This document shows positions 9,227 through 18,746 of a stretch of 64,000 nucleotides of DNA, in pieces (within the stretch, counting starts at the first letter, position 1; each line of letters starts with the position of its first letter). The notes beneath the pieces are model-generated. The model did no database searches. It worked only from the letters and a program-made list of their open reading frames with translations, and had not been told where the DNA came from. Source of the DNA: Anthopleura xanthogrammica (Eukaryota > Cnidaria > Anthozoa > Actiniaria > Actiniidae); contig OZ025215.1 of assembly GCA_964019055.1 (NCBI GenBank), positions 1,595,001 to 1,659,000 on the forward strand. The letters are read 5' to 3'. The translations under genes and the position numbers were made by a program.

Positions 9227-11371
9227 ATGGAATCGTTTGTCGTCAACGATCTTAAGAAAGAAGTCCAATGTTTCCTTTGTAATGATACACTTACTGAACC
9301 AAAAATCTTGTCTTGTTTCCACACATTTTGTAAGCCTTGCATCAAAAGACACGCCGAACATGTCGACCAAATCAACATCTTCAAGTGTCCGCGATGCAAA
9401 TCACAAACTCCTCTACCAGAATTAAGCAGCGTCGAAGATCTACATCCAAGTCTACTACATTCAAGAATCTTGAAGGGTTTCGCTTTGATAGAAGGAGAAA
9501 AGGTTTGTTCTGTTTCTGAGAGTCATTCCTCGGCTTCTCGGTATTGTTTTGAGTGTGATCGTTCGATGTGTGATGACTGCGACAAGAACCATTCAGTATT
9601 TATCAAAGATCACAAGGTCGTTCGTCTGGCTGATTTGAAGAAAGAAGATATTCAGTTTATCATAACAATAGAAAATCCTTGTACAAGTCACCCTCATCAC
9701 AGGCTAGAGTTCTTCTGCGAAGATTGTGATGCAATGATTTGCAGGACATGCTTAATACACGATCACAGGAATCATAAGACAATGTCATTAGATAAGGTTG
9801 CTTCCATCAAGAAAGAAGTATTGTCACAGCATCTGCAGGTACTGGAGCAGATGAGAATGAATGACAAGGAAAAGCAACAACAAGAAAAGATCGCTAACAC
9901 AATCAAACAACAAGGAGAAAAAGCCAAAAAAGAAATCAAAGACAAAACAAAGAAGATCATCCAATTGCTACAAGTAAACGAACGAGAATTGCTGAGACAA
10001 ATCGATGAGAAGCTGGACACAGCCACAACAAACTTGAATATAATTCACCATATTCCAGCCGTCAAGGAATACATCAAGAATGTGATGGAAAGAGGACTGG
10101 CAAGTGAAATGATGAACATTCAAGAGACACAATGCTCTCAGAAATTCATCTTCAACCACATTTGTTCCTCTAGAATTGATTTTCTTCCTAATCAAGAGCT
10201 GATGCGACAAGTGAATTCAGGGCTGGGAGAAATACAGACTTGTTCCAAAACAAACCATGCGAAGAGCGCTGTTGAGGTGAAATCTGAGACACAGGCTTTG
10301 AAGAAAGAAAAGTTGGTATTGATAACTAAAACCTCTACAGGAGACCTCAATCATGATCCAAGGGATGTTATAGACGTTCAAATCAAGCCTGAAGAAAATG
10401 TGAAAATAGAAAAGAAATATGTGAGAATTGATGGTAAAGTAGAAGTTGAATTCATGGCTAAAGTAGCTGGTCGGTTGACAGCAGAGGTTCAAGTGAATGG
10501 GAATCATGTATCTAACAGTCCACTAGTAATAAATGTCAAGCCACAGGAAATGAGAATAACAGGACAGTTTAACACGAAAGGTGTAAATCTGGCGTCTAGT
10601 GATTTGAGAGGTGTAGCAGTAAACAGAGACAATAGCAGGATCGCCTTTGCACATTATTCTAGTCACTGTGCTTATGTATTCAACACAGATGGAGATCTGT
10701 TACTGAAGTATGGTATTCGAGGTAGTAAACAGGGACAGTTTGATGTTCCTCACGGTTTAGCGTTTTTGAATGATAAAGATTTAGTCATATCGGATAACCA
10801 TAATCATAGAATATGTATTGTGAACACTACAACAGGGACATTGGTAAAGACCTTTGGTAACCGAGGTAACGGTGATGGAGAGTTTCATAATCCATGGGGA
10901 GTACACGTTGATGACGATGGTAACATCATTGTGTGTGATAGTGGTAATCATCGTGTTCAAGTCTTCACAAGAGACGGTGACTATCAATATCAGTTTGGTT
11001 TAACAACACAGAACGATTTTTTTCCACTTGATGTGGTAACACATGATGGACTGTTTTACGTCAGTGATCATAATAATCACGTTATTCATGTATTTGAGAA
11101 GAAAGGTAACGTACCGACTAGAATATCGACAATTGGTAGTAAAGGCGCTGCTGATGGTGAGATGAATGTACCATGGGGCCTGGCTATTGATAATGACCAT
11201 CATCTTCTGGTGTGTGATGAAGGTAATAAGCGCGTACAAAAATTCACATTGGATGGTCGTTTTGTAGGAAGGACTTGTGATGTAATCAACAACCCTTACT
11301 ATATAACTGTTTTAAAGGATGGTCAGTTATTAGTTAGTACAAGTAGTTCCGGTGTCTTGTGTGTAAAGTAG
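9227..11371 (+). CDS. TRIM-NHL E3 ubiquitin ligase-like protein, full length (copy 3)
   Basis: A single-exon 714-residue protein colinear with copy 2; one extra residue (VVND instead of VAD) shifts the numbering by one. RING ligands C15, C18, C30, H32, C35, C38, C54 and C57 are all present, followed by two B-boxes, a coiled coil, a filamin repeat and a six-bladed NHL domain. The N-terminal half is almost the same as in copies 2 and 5, while the propeller differs at the loop positions: blade 2 reads SDNHNHRI after DVPHGL, blade 4 reads FFPLDV and SDHNNH, blade 5 reads CDEGNKR. It is expected to be a cytoplasmic ubiquitin ligase with its own target specificity; the target is unknown. Confidence 0.95.
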   Translation: MESFVVNDLKKEVQCFLCNDTLTEPKILSCFHTFCKPCIKRHAEHVDQINIFKCPRCKSQTPLPELSSVEDLHPSLLHSRILKGFALIEGEKVCSVSESHSSASRYCFECDRSMCDDCDKNHSVFIKDHKVVRLADLKKEDIQFIITIENPCTSHPHHRLEFFCEDCDAMICRTCLIHDHRNHKTMSLDKVASIKKEVLSQHLQVLEQMRMNDKEKQQQEKIANTIKQQGEKAKKEIKDKTKKIIQLLQVNERELLRQIDEKLDTATTNLNIIHHIPAVKEYIKNVMERGLASEMMNIQETQCSQKFIFNHICSSRIDFLPNQELMRQVNSGLGEIQTCSKTNHAKSAVEVKSETQALKKEKLVLITKTSTGDLNHDPRDVIDVQIKPEENVKIEKKYVRIDGKVEVEFMAKVAGRLTAEVQVNGNHVSNSPLVINVKPQEMRITGQFNTKGVNLASSDLRGVAVNRDNSRIAFAHYSSHCAYVFNTDGDLLLKYGIRGSKQGQFDVPHGLAFLNDKDLVISDNHNHRICIVNTTTGTLVKTFGNRGNGDGEFHNPWGVHVDDDGNIIVCDSGNHRVQVFTRDGDYQYQFGLTTQNDFFPLDVVTHDGLFYVSDHNNHVIHVFEKKGNVPTRISTIGSKGAADGEMNVPWGLAIDNDHHLLVCDEGNKRVQKFTLDGRFVGRTCDVINNPYYITVLKDGQLLVSTSSSGVLCVK

Positions 11372-13347
11372 AATTGGCTATTATTTTTCAATAACATATT
11401 TGATAGGTATGATATAATAAATGATATCCCAGGGTTTAACGTTTACATGATATCCTCCCTTTGATACTTGTTAATTTATAGCTGATCCCTCCCCCCCCCA
11501 GTTGTCTACAAACACCTTGTACTTATCTGATGACTTCTCTGTCAAGATCAATACCATAAATCTCTTTTGTGACACGTTGCACGACACGAAGTTCTCTTAT
11601 CCATATTATAATCCATTGATAATGACAAACTAGAGCATTCTTTCTGTTAAACGCAGGACTTACAATCAAAGAACGGTGGCGGTGGTGGTGAGAGGGGAAG
11701 GGGGTTCTAGGGGTTGAATAGTGATACCCTGACCCCACCGTGGACTCCAGAGCCCTGTCATTTTTGCTGCGCATGCCCGACGAAATACCAGAGACTGGGG
11801 AATCCTTGCGCGCAGAGCCAGAAATCTGGCTACCTGCATGGTATGTAATGGGGATCCTCGAATTTGAACTGTAGCAAGAGCGCTCGCTTCCAAAATCAAT
11901 TGTTTTCCATTTTACTTCCCCCCCCCCCTCAAAAAAAATTTTCTATTGCTTTACAACTGCACTGCCATTTTATGAAGTCTCAATTGTTATCATTTATTTC
12001 AAGGCTAGGGCTCTTTTGATTGATCGTTTTTTTTTAATCAATTATCGTGAGAAATATTCTAACCAATCACAGCTCTCGAAACTTCCTAACAAGCAAAGAT
12101 TTCACCAGAAATGTGTAATATTATATATCCTACAAGTAATTAGTGTTTATAGGTCGTATATATTTCTTTTTGAATAATATCTGAAGTAAGCAAAACGACT
12201 TTACTGGAGCAAAATTATCATCCAAAACCACGCTCTCAAGTTCGTTGTATTTCTTCTCTTAAAAATAGTTAATTTTTAGGAATTAAAATCTACGATACAA
12301 CACTATGTATTATTTCCTCGGAAAGTTATTCTGGTACTAAATACAGTCTGTTTAAGCTGTTATTTTGCCGATGAAATTCATTGCTTTGAACTTCGAAAAT
12401 GACCTATGGACCGCTATGAAAACAACAATAATGCTTTGCACTGCTTTTCCCAGATCACTTGGATGAAAAGCGCGCGAGCGGTAAAGAAGTGGATTCCTGT
12501 GGTTTTCTATTCAGTGACGTAACAATACATTTAGAATACGCGCAAATCAAAACTTCTCATTCATTTATATCACATTAACTGGTTGTTAAGTTTGTTCGAA
12601 TATTTATCATTCGTTCAATTTCATATGAAAAGCGGTTTAATCTAAACGAAGAAATGAAATAGAAAAGTGAAACAAAATCTTTCGAAAAGACAGGTGTATT
12701 CCATTTTGACATTTTGGTGATTATTTTTGGACAAACGTTTCGTGTCGTCACCAAGAACAAACGTTCTTCCTTCACAGCCGCCTGATGGTCATTCTGTGGG
12801 GAATCAGCCATGAATTGTATCAGTTACCTGAGTGGAATACCAAAATTATCCAAAAAATATACTAAAAGTTCACGAGCCCCTTGTAGTTGTGTGTTTTCCA
12901 ACTCTTGCCTGATTCGTGTTGACAGCCGCTCTTAAGCATGCACGGAAATGTTACGCATGCGCTTTAGAGAGCAGACTGTGATTTGTAACCACAGAAGAAG
13001 AAGAAGAAGAAGAAGAAGAAGAAGAAGAAGAAGAAGAAGAAGAAGAAAAAGAAGATGAAGAAGAAGAAGAAGAAGAAGAAGAAGAAAAAGGCGAAGAAGA
13101 AGTAGAAGAAGGAGAAGGAGAAAGAGAAAAAAAAAAAGAAAGAGAAGGAAAAGGAGAAAGAGAAGGAGAAGGAGAAAGAGAAGGAGAAGGAGAAGGAAAA
13201 GGAGAAGGAGAAGGAGAAGGAGAAGGAGAAGGAGAAGGAGATGGAGAAGGAGAAGGAGAAGGAGAAGGAGAAGGAGAAGGAGAAGGAGAAGGAGAAGGAG
13301 AAGGAATGAAGCCCATTCCTATGGAAGCCCGAGTAATTATGCATTTC
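11372..13347. other. Intergenic region between TRIM copies 3 and 4
   Basis: No gene is seen. The part at 11,580-12,800 is a diverged duplicate of about 2,030-2,900 after the first TRIM gene (shared blocks include AAACGCAGGAC and ATTTCATATGAAAAGC). The end of the stretch is taken up by the purine repeat listed below, which occupies the place where the distal upstream block of the other copies would be. Confidence 0.5.
12994..13305 (+). repeat. Purine-only simple repeat, GAA then GGAGAA units
   Basis: About 310 bp are almost entirely A and G on the + strand: first GAA triplets (12994 to about 13050), an irregular middle, then GGAGAA/GAGAAG hexamers until 13305. Open frames across it are low-complexity artefacts. 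The tract ends 158 bp before the start codon of the TRIM-MLLE gene. Polypurine mirror repeats of this kind can adopt triplex (H-DNA) structure; whether it affects transcription here is unknown. Confidence 0.95.
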
Positions 13348-13463
13348 ATGGCGTGACATCATTTCAAGGACGTAAAGGTCACGCTCATTTCCAAGAATCG
13401 CCTGACTAAAGACTGACAAACAACATAATTTAGACAACTCGTATCGTCTCAAATCCTGAAGAC
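13348..13463 (+). promoter_or_regulatory. Conserved proximal 5' flank of the TRIM-MLLE gene
   Basis: This gene keeps the proximal block shared by its paralogs (GGCGTGACATCATTT and the downstream TCACGCTCATTTCC), so it probably uses the same core promoter. The distal CCCCCAACGGGG block is missing and replaced by the purine repeat. Confidence 0.5.
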
Positions 13464-15800
13464 ATGGAATCGTTTGTCGTCAACGATCTTAAGAAAGAAG
13501 TCCAATGTTTCCTTTGTAATGATACACTTACTGAACCAAAAATCTTGTCTTGTTTCCACACATTTTGTAAGCCTTGCATCAAAAGACACGCCGAGCATGT
13601 CGACCAAATCAACATCTTTAAGTGTCCGCGATGCAAATCACAAACTTCTCTACCAGAACCAAGCAGCGTCGAAGATCTACAGCCAAGTCTACTACATTCA
13701 AGAATCATGAAGGGTCTTGCGTTGGTAGAAGGAGAAAAGGTTTGTTCTGCTTCTGAAAGTCATTCTACAGCTTCTTGGTATTGTTTTGATTGTGATCATT
13801 CACTGTGTGATGAATGCGAGACGAGCCATTCGTTCTTCATCAAAGATCACAAAGTCGTTCGTCTGGCTGATTTGAAGAAAGAAGATATTGAATTTATCAT
13901 AACAAGAGAAAATCCTTGTACAAGTCACCCTCATCACAGGCTAGAGTTCTTCTGTGAAGATTGTGATGCAATGATTTGCGTAGCATGCTTGAAACACGAT
14001 CACAGAAATCACAAGACATTGTCATTAGAAAAGTTTGCTTCGATTAAGAAAGCTGTATTGTCAAAGCATCTGCAGGTACTAGAGCAGTTAAGATTAGATG
14101 ATAAGGAAAAGGAACAACAAGAAAAGATCGCTAACACAATCAAACAACAAGTAGAAAAAGCCAAAAAAGACGTCAAAGACAAAACCAAGAAAATCATCCA
14201 ATTGCTACAAGTAAAAGAACAAGAATTGCTGAGACAAATCGATGAGAAGTTGGACACAGCCACAACAAATTTGAATATAATTCATCATATTCCAGCCGTC
14301 AACGAACACATCAAGAATGTGATGGAAAGAGGACTGGCAAGTGAAATGATGAACATTCAAGAGACACAAAGCTCTCAGAAATTCATCTTTTACCTCCTTC
14401 CTTCCTGTAGTATTGAATATGTTGCTAATGAAAAGCTGATAGGACAATTGAATTCGGGGCTTGGAGAAATACAAACTTATTTGAAGACAGACCATACGAA
14501 GAGCACTATTCAGTTGAAATCTGAGACAAAAGCTTTAAAGAAAGAAAAGCTTATATTGATAACTAAAACCTCTAATAGAGAACTCAATCATGATCCAAGG
14601 GATGTTATAGACGTTCAAATCAAGCCTGAAGAAAATGTGGAAATAAACAAGACTTATATTGGAACTGATGGTAAAGTAGAAGTTGAATTTATGGCTAAAG
14701 TGGCTGGTCAGTTGACAGCAGAGGTTCAAGTGAATGGGAATCATGTATCTAACAGTCCACTAGTGATGAATGTCAAGCCACAGGAAATGAGAACAACACG
14801 AAAATTTAACATGAAAGGTGTAATGAAAGCTCAAGCTCCGTGGCAAGAACCTCTCCTCCCAAGTGTCCTGGCACAAGCAACCGTTCAAGTACAGAAAGAG
14901 ATGCTAGGTGAACGTCTGTTCCCTCTCATCCAGAACACCTATCCAGACCTGGCTGGTAAGATAACTGACATTTTGCTAGAGAATGGCAACAATGAGCTCT
15001 TGCACATGCTAGAGTCTCATGAAGCCTTGGAAGCCAAAGTCGAAGAAGCAGTAAATGTACTCAAGCGGCATCCTGCAAAGCGACAAGAGATGGGAACAAC
15101 AGGAAAATTTAACGTTAAAGGCGTTATGCAAAACATTGAAGTTCCGAGCCAAGAACCTCTCTTACCAAGTGTCCTGGCACAAGCAACCCTGCAAGAACAG
15201 AAGCGGATGCTTGGTGAACGTCTGTTCCCCTTGATCCAGAACACCCATCCAGACCTGGCTGGTAAGATAACTGGCATGCTTCTAGAGATGGACAACTCTG
15301 AGCTCTTGCACATACTCGAGTCTCATGAAGCCCTGCAAGCCAAGGTTGAAGAAGTAGTAGCTGTTCTCAAGCGGCATCATGCAAAGCCACAAGAGATGGG
15401 AACAACAGGACAATTAAACGTTAAAGGTGTCATGCAAGACATTGAAGCTCCGAGCCAAGAACCTCTCCTACCAAGTGTTCTGGCACAAGCAACCCTGCAA
15501 GAACAGAAGCGGATGCTTGGTGAACGTCTGTTCCCCCTGATCCAGAACACCCATCCAGACCTGGCTGGTAAGATCACTGGCATGCTCCTAGAGATGGACA
15601 ATATTGTGCTCTTGCACATGCTAGGGTCTCATGAAGCCCTGCAAGCGAAGGTTGAAGAAGCAGTTGATATACTGAAGGCGCATCATGCTAAAGATACTGC
15701 TCAAGAAGGACAGAACTCGGCAACGCGAAATCGAGGAAAACGAGCAAAAGGAGGAAAACGAGGAAACCCAAAATTATATATGAAATATCATTTTTTTTAA
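13464..15800 (+). CDS. TRIM-filamin protein with three tandem MLLE (PABC) domains instead of NHL
   Basis: A single-exon 778-residue protein. Residues 1 to about 460 match the TRIM paralogs: intact C3HC4 RING (first ligands C15 and C18), two B-boxes, coiled coil and filamin repeat. The match stops after the linker NMKGV, at about base 14823. Three copies of an MLLE domain follow at about residues 466-536, 568-638 and 670-740, each with PSVLAQA, the core [11 protein letters not shown] and the signature helix (KITDILLE in the first, KITGMLLE in the second and third). A basic tail rich in Lys, Arg and Gly ends the protein. MLLE is known from the C terminus of poly(A)-binding protein and the HECT ligase UBR5, where it binds PAM2 peptides of translation and mRNA-decay factors. 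Inferred role: a RING ligase recruited to PAM2 proteins or competing with PABP for them. The open frame, spared zinc ligands and conserved MLLE cores argue against a dead fusion. Transcription is untested. Confidence 0.92.
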   Translation: MESFVVNDLKKEVQCFLCNDTLTEPKILSCFHTFCKPCIKRHAEHVDQINIFKCPRCKSQTSLPEPSSVEDLQPSLLHSRIMKGLALVEGEKVCSASESHSTASWYCFDCDHSLCDECETSHSFFIKDHKVVRLADLKKEDIEFIITRENPCTSHPHHRLEFFCEDCDAMICVACLKHDHRNHKTLSLEKFASIKKAVLSKHLQVLEQLRLDDKEKEQQEKIANTIKQQVEKAKKDVKDKTKKIIQLLQVKEQELLRQIDEKLDTATTNLNIIHHIPAVNEHIKNVMERGLASEMMNIQETQSSQKFIFYLLPSCSIEYVANEKLIGQLNSGLGEIQTYLKTDHTKSTIQLKSETKALKKEKLILITKTSNRELNHDPRDVIDVQIKPEENVEINKTYIGTDGKVEVEFMAKVAGQLTAEVQVNGNHVSNSPLVMNVKPQEMRTTRKFNMKGVMKAQAPWQEPLLPSVLAQATVQVQKEMLGERLFPLIQNTYPDLAGKITDILLENGNNELLHMLESHEALEAKVEEAVNVLKRHPAKRQEMGTTGKFNVKGVMQNIEVPSQEPLLPSVLAQATLQEQKRMLGERLFPLIQNTHPDLAGKITGMLLEMDNSELLHILESHEALQAKVEEVVAVLKRHHAKPQEMGTTGQLNVKGVMQDIEAPSQEPLLPSVLAQATLQEQKRMLGERLFPLIQNTHPDLAGKITGMLLEMDNIVLLHMLGSHEALQAKVEEAVDILKAHHAKDTAQEGQNSATRNRGKRAKGGKRGNPKLYMKYHFF
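14859..15683 (+). repeat. Tandem coding repeat: three linker-plus-MLLE units of about 306 bp
   Basis: The MLLE domains start at 14859, 15165 and 15471, spaced exactly 306 bp. Each domain is preceded by a copy of the TRIM linker: [30 protein letters not shown] and [15 protein letters not shown]. That linker occurs once in the NHL paralogs, between filamin and NHL (QEMRITGQFN in copy 3). The repeated unit therefore includes TRIM-derived sequence, so duplication followed fusion. Units 2 and 3 are much closer to each other than to unit 1. Confidence 0.9.
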
Positions 15801-16205
15801 ATGAATATGAAACCGTACCTCGTAGGTGTTAAATAGCCCTCTTCTCAGTTCCCTGCGTCATCTTGAAAGGTAGCCACTGCTGAGTTTCATATCGTGGGAG
15901 GACTGGGTTGAAACCGGACAATCGTGAAAACGATGCCATGAATATATCATTTTCCCAGTAATGTTTTGTTCATTCGGTCAAAATCGGGCTGCATTTGCCG
16001 AGCTCAGTTGTATTATACAACTTCATATCTTAAAAATGTTCATTTTATCCAGCCTGTTCAACAGTTGTACGGTCTCCCCAGTCCTTTCACTCGATATGAA
16101 ACCCGGCAATGCCTTTGCATCAACTGAAAGCGAGAGTTTGAATACCACATACAGTCATAAACAATTTGTAGACCAGAACTTTGCCTAATAGTAGGTCCCC
16201 TTCCA

Positions 16206-16399
16206 AGTTCCCTGCAACATCTTGAAAGGTAGCCGGGCCTTTGCATGCAGTGAAGCAAGAAGAACGGTGAGCTTGTAATGATAGAGACCTTTTTTTATCA
16301 CCATGGACAATTATTCACATGTCTCTATCATTGCAAGCTCACCATTGGTCTCGCTTCGATGCAAAGGCACGGCTACCTTTCAAGATGGCGCAGGAAACT
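16206..16399. mobile_element. Foldback MITE, family shared with 61420-61736
   Basis: The left arm starts AGTTCCCTGCAACATCTTG and the right arm ends in its near reverse complement (CAAGATGGCGCAGGAAACT); inner arms AATGATAGAGAC / GTCTCTATCATT complete a hairpin of about 194 bp. A second copy with the same arms lies near 61.4 kb. No coding capacity. Confidence 0.75.
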
Positions 16400-16689
16400 G
16401 CGTGGATTATTGTCAATAACACGTTAGAGAGACTTTTACGTCCCAGTAATCTTTCAAAAAGTTAAACTTTCATAGGCAGGGCGTCATCCAGTTCGAGTTC
16501 AATTTTGGACTTAAAGATAGCCCTCGTAAACTTGCAATATGCTTGTGGAAATAGCAAGTTTTTTATCAGATCATTTTTCAAATTAAATTGATCTGATTTA
16601 TTGAATAAGGTAAATCCATTTTATTTCACATTTTTGGTAGGGTTACTAGAATTACACAGAGTAATTTTCATCTACGCCCTTCTAGATCG

Positions 16690-16877
16690 CATTAGGATTT
16701 AGAAGTTGATTTTTGTGGAGGGAGGACTGAAAACTGGAGAACCCGCAGAAAAACTCTCGAAGCACAGGAGAGAACCAACCAACAAATCTAGTCACATAAG
16801 AAGCCTTGTCCGGGGATCAAACCAGTCTCGCATTGGTAAGAGATAAGTGTTATCCCCGCTATGCCATCCGTGCTTCC
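16690..16877 (-). mobile_element. tRNA-derived SINE, minus strand
   Basis: Read on the minus strand it begins with a tRNA-like head (GCATAGCGGGGATAAC, then a weak B-box GGTTTGATCC) and continues with the body seen several times in this window: TCTCTCCTGTGCTTCGAG, then GGTTCTCC and a CCTCCCTCC-like tract ending in an ATCAACTTCTAAATCC segment. Related pieces are at 39,185-39,370, 41,310-41,550, 45,755-45,830 and in the 2.28-kb array. The A- and B-boxes are degenerate, so it is not a functional tRNA. Confidence 0.65.
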
Positions 16878-16982
16878 CTAAATGAAATTGGTATTTAATG
16901 TATTGGGTTTTGCGGAGGAAGGAAAATCGAAGTGTCCGGAGAAAAAACTTGGAATCAAGAGAGAGAGAAAGCTAACAAACTC

Positions 16983-17290
16983 CCCTCCACTCCATCTTAA
17001 GACAGTTAATTTGAGGTTTGCAGTCATTACTAAATAACAAACATTGCTCCTTGTATTGCCAAGTGACTGCTTGGAGGCCTAGTTATGCCCTTCAAGGAAC
17101 TAGGGAGCCCCTCCCCTCCACTCCATCTTAAGATAGTTAATATAAGGTTTGCAGTCATTGCTAACAAACATTGCTCACTTGTGTTGCCAAGTGACTGGAA
17201 GCCTAGTTATGCCCTTCAAGGAACTAGGGGGCCCCTCCCCTCCACTCCATCTTAAAGTAGTTAATATGTGGTTTGCAATCATTGCTGCCA
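16983..17290 (+). repeat. Tandem repeat, about 120-bp unit, 2.5 copies
   Basis: The order CCCCTCCACTCCATCTTAA, then TTTGCAGTCATT, CAAACATTGCTC, TTGCCAAGTGACTG and CCCTTCAAGGAACTAGG repeats with little change. A single diverged relative is at 7,570-7,740 with a CCCCT run in the same place. It may be part of an unclassified dispersed element. Confidence 0.75.
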
Positions 17291-17994
17291 TGTTGGTACC
17301 CTGACTGCCAGAGAGTTTGCAGTTAACCATATTGGTTCATATATAAAATGGAGGATAATGCCTGACAAATCCGAATGTAATGCGTATACAACAACTTGTG
17401 ACTAACTCGACCTTCGTTCAGTTCTAGGCTAAAAGTAACAGTCTTCAGCCCTTTGTGAAAAAACAATACTATTTATTTTAAGTGCACAATAAAGAGTTGA
17501 TTTTTTTACAACTAAAGACCTGACCTTTACATCCATATATAGATAACTGTGTCCATTACTCGATCAATGTTTTACATGAAGAAGTCGTTAACAACCTATA
17601 ATCTATTCCATTTATAGTCATGTTCTTGTTGTTATAATAGTTACCAATATGTACATTTTACAGTGCTTGGGTTCCCTGTGCTGTTAATCTTTCCCAGTAC
17701 TCCTCATATTTAAACCACAGGATACCAGATATTTGAAATAAGTTGAACCACGAACTCTAGAATTGCCATTGAAGTCTTGTCGCGTTATCATCCGACCAAT
17801 TTATTATTCTCTTTTACTATATACCTTGACTGTTGACTCGTTCTTCGTGCCCCTTGGTGAAGTCCAACTTCTGGCATTTGTTATTGTTATTAATTGAGTA
17901 CTACTTATATCGTAACCTTTATCTTATATTTATACAAGACCTCGTGCCCAGGTTGCTGTCAGATATTCTAGGACGTTGATACTGGGTACGACAT

Positions 17995-18660
17995 CTAGAT
18001 TGGTTTATCAGGGAGGGGTAGGACGGTAATCCCTATTGTTTCTGGATGTATCGCGTTGGTGTAATTTTCTACAAAGTGTCCGTGTCTTGTTGCGTGAGTT
18101 CCTCGTATGGATGATGGTGGTGTGTTGACGGGCCGTAATCTTTGATATGCATTTCTTGTTTTAAGCTTCATTGCACGATATGACAGGCAAAGTGCTATAG
18201 ATGAGAGCACAGCTGTGGTAGCAAAGCATCCAGCGAGTAGTAACAAATATGGCTTAGGAATCATGGATTTGGAGCTCGATTCATTTTTCTCCTCGAGTTT
18301 GCAGTCACCAGAACTGCAGTCCTGTTCGCATCGTCTTGCCTTGCACACGAACGAACACTTGCCAGACAAACACCGCTGTACACAAAAACCCACGCCACTT
18401 GTACATTCCATAGCGCAACCATGGCAACTCTGAATACATGTCCCGGAGGAGCAGGTTATTTTCTGACATGGATGTTGTCCACACATCTGGGTACAACCTT
18501 TGAAAACGTGCTGCCCGTCACGTGCATTGCACTCACAATTCGTTCTGTTGCATTTTTGGATGCAGCGGTCTTCGAGAATGGAACTGCACTGGGTTGATGA
18601 CGTGACTGAGTCGATGGCCAATAGGAATGAGGTGATGAGAAGCGCGTGGAGAGGCTGCAT
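17995..18660 (-). CDS. Cysteine-rich single-pass type I membrane protein, family unknown
   Basis: A 221-residue protein. Residues 1-22 form a signal peptide; residues 23-122 carry 20 cysteines in a recurring C-x-x-x-C pattern (CIQKC, CTQMC, CIQSC, CVQRC, CEQDC) with G/S-x-C spacers. A hydrophobic segment at about 138-160 is a transmembrane helix, followed by a roughly 60-residue cytoplasmic tail with basic stop-transfer residues (KLKTR). N-glycosylation sequons are at N38 (NRT) and N126 (NES). The even cysteine count and pattern suggest a disulphide-knotted ectodomain. I do not recognise the family. On the coding strand a pyrimidine tract ending in TTTATTTCAG lies about 20 bp before the ATG, indicating a 3' splice site and an upstream 5'-UTR exon. 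The start is the first ATG after it. Confidence 0.75.
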   Translation of the reverse strand: MQPLHALLITSFLLAIDSVTSSTQCSSILEDRCIQKCNRTNCECNARDGQHVFKGCTQMCGQHPCQKITCSSGTCIQSCHGCAMECTSGVGFCVQRCLSGKCSFVCKARRCEQDCSSGDCKLEEKNESSSKSMIPKPYLLLLAGCFATTAVLSSIALCLSYRAMKLKTRNAYQRLRPVNTPPSSIRGTHATRHGHFVENYTNAIHPETIGITVLPLPDKPI

Positions 18661-18678
18661 TCTTGATATGGGTATTAG

Positions 18679-18700
18679 TCTGAAATAAAAGAAAAAACGT
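18679..18700 (-). promoter_or_regulatory. Putative 3' splice site before the cysteine-rich gene
   Basis: On the minus strand a T-rich tract ends in TTTATTTCAG followed by about 19 bases and the ATG. If used, the hexanucleotide array directly upstream lies inside a 5'-UTR intron. No donor was identified. Confidence 0.45.
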
Positions 18701-18746
18701 ATTTTTCAAGGCTTCGACTTTTCGACTAAATATAATAATCATTAAA

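Larger units (their letters stand above)
15801..17994. other. Intergenic region with foldback, SINE and short tandem repeats
   Basis: No gene is supported; short frames in 15,961-16,188 fall in repeat sequence. A segment at 15,848-15,875 resembles one end of the foldback family at 16,206. The rest after 17,300 shows nothing recognised up to the cysteine-rich gene. Confidence 0.5.

Noticed and set aside
12951..13452. Ser/Pro- and Phe/Ser-rich frames antisense to the purine repeat
   Set aside because: Low-complexity translation of GAA/GGAGAA repeats.
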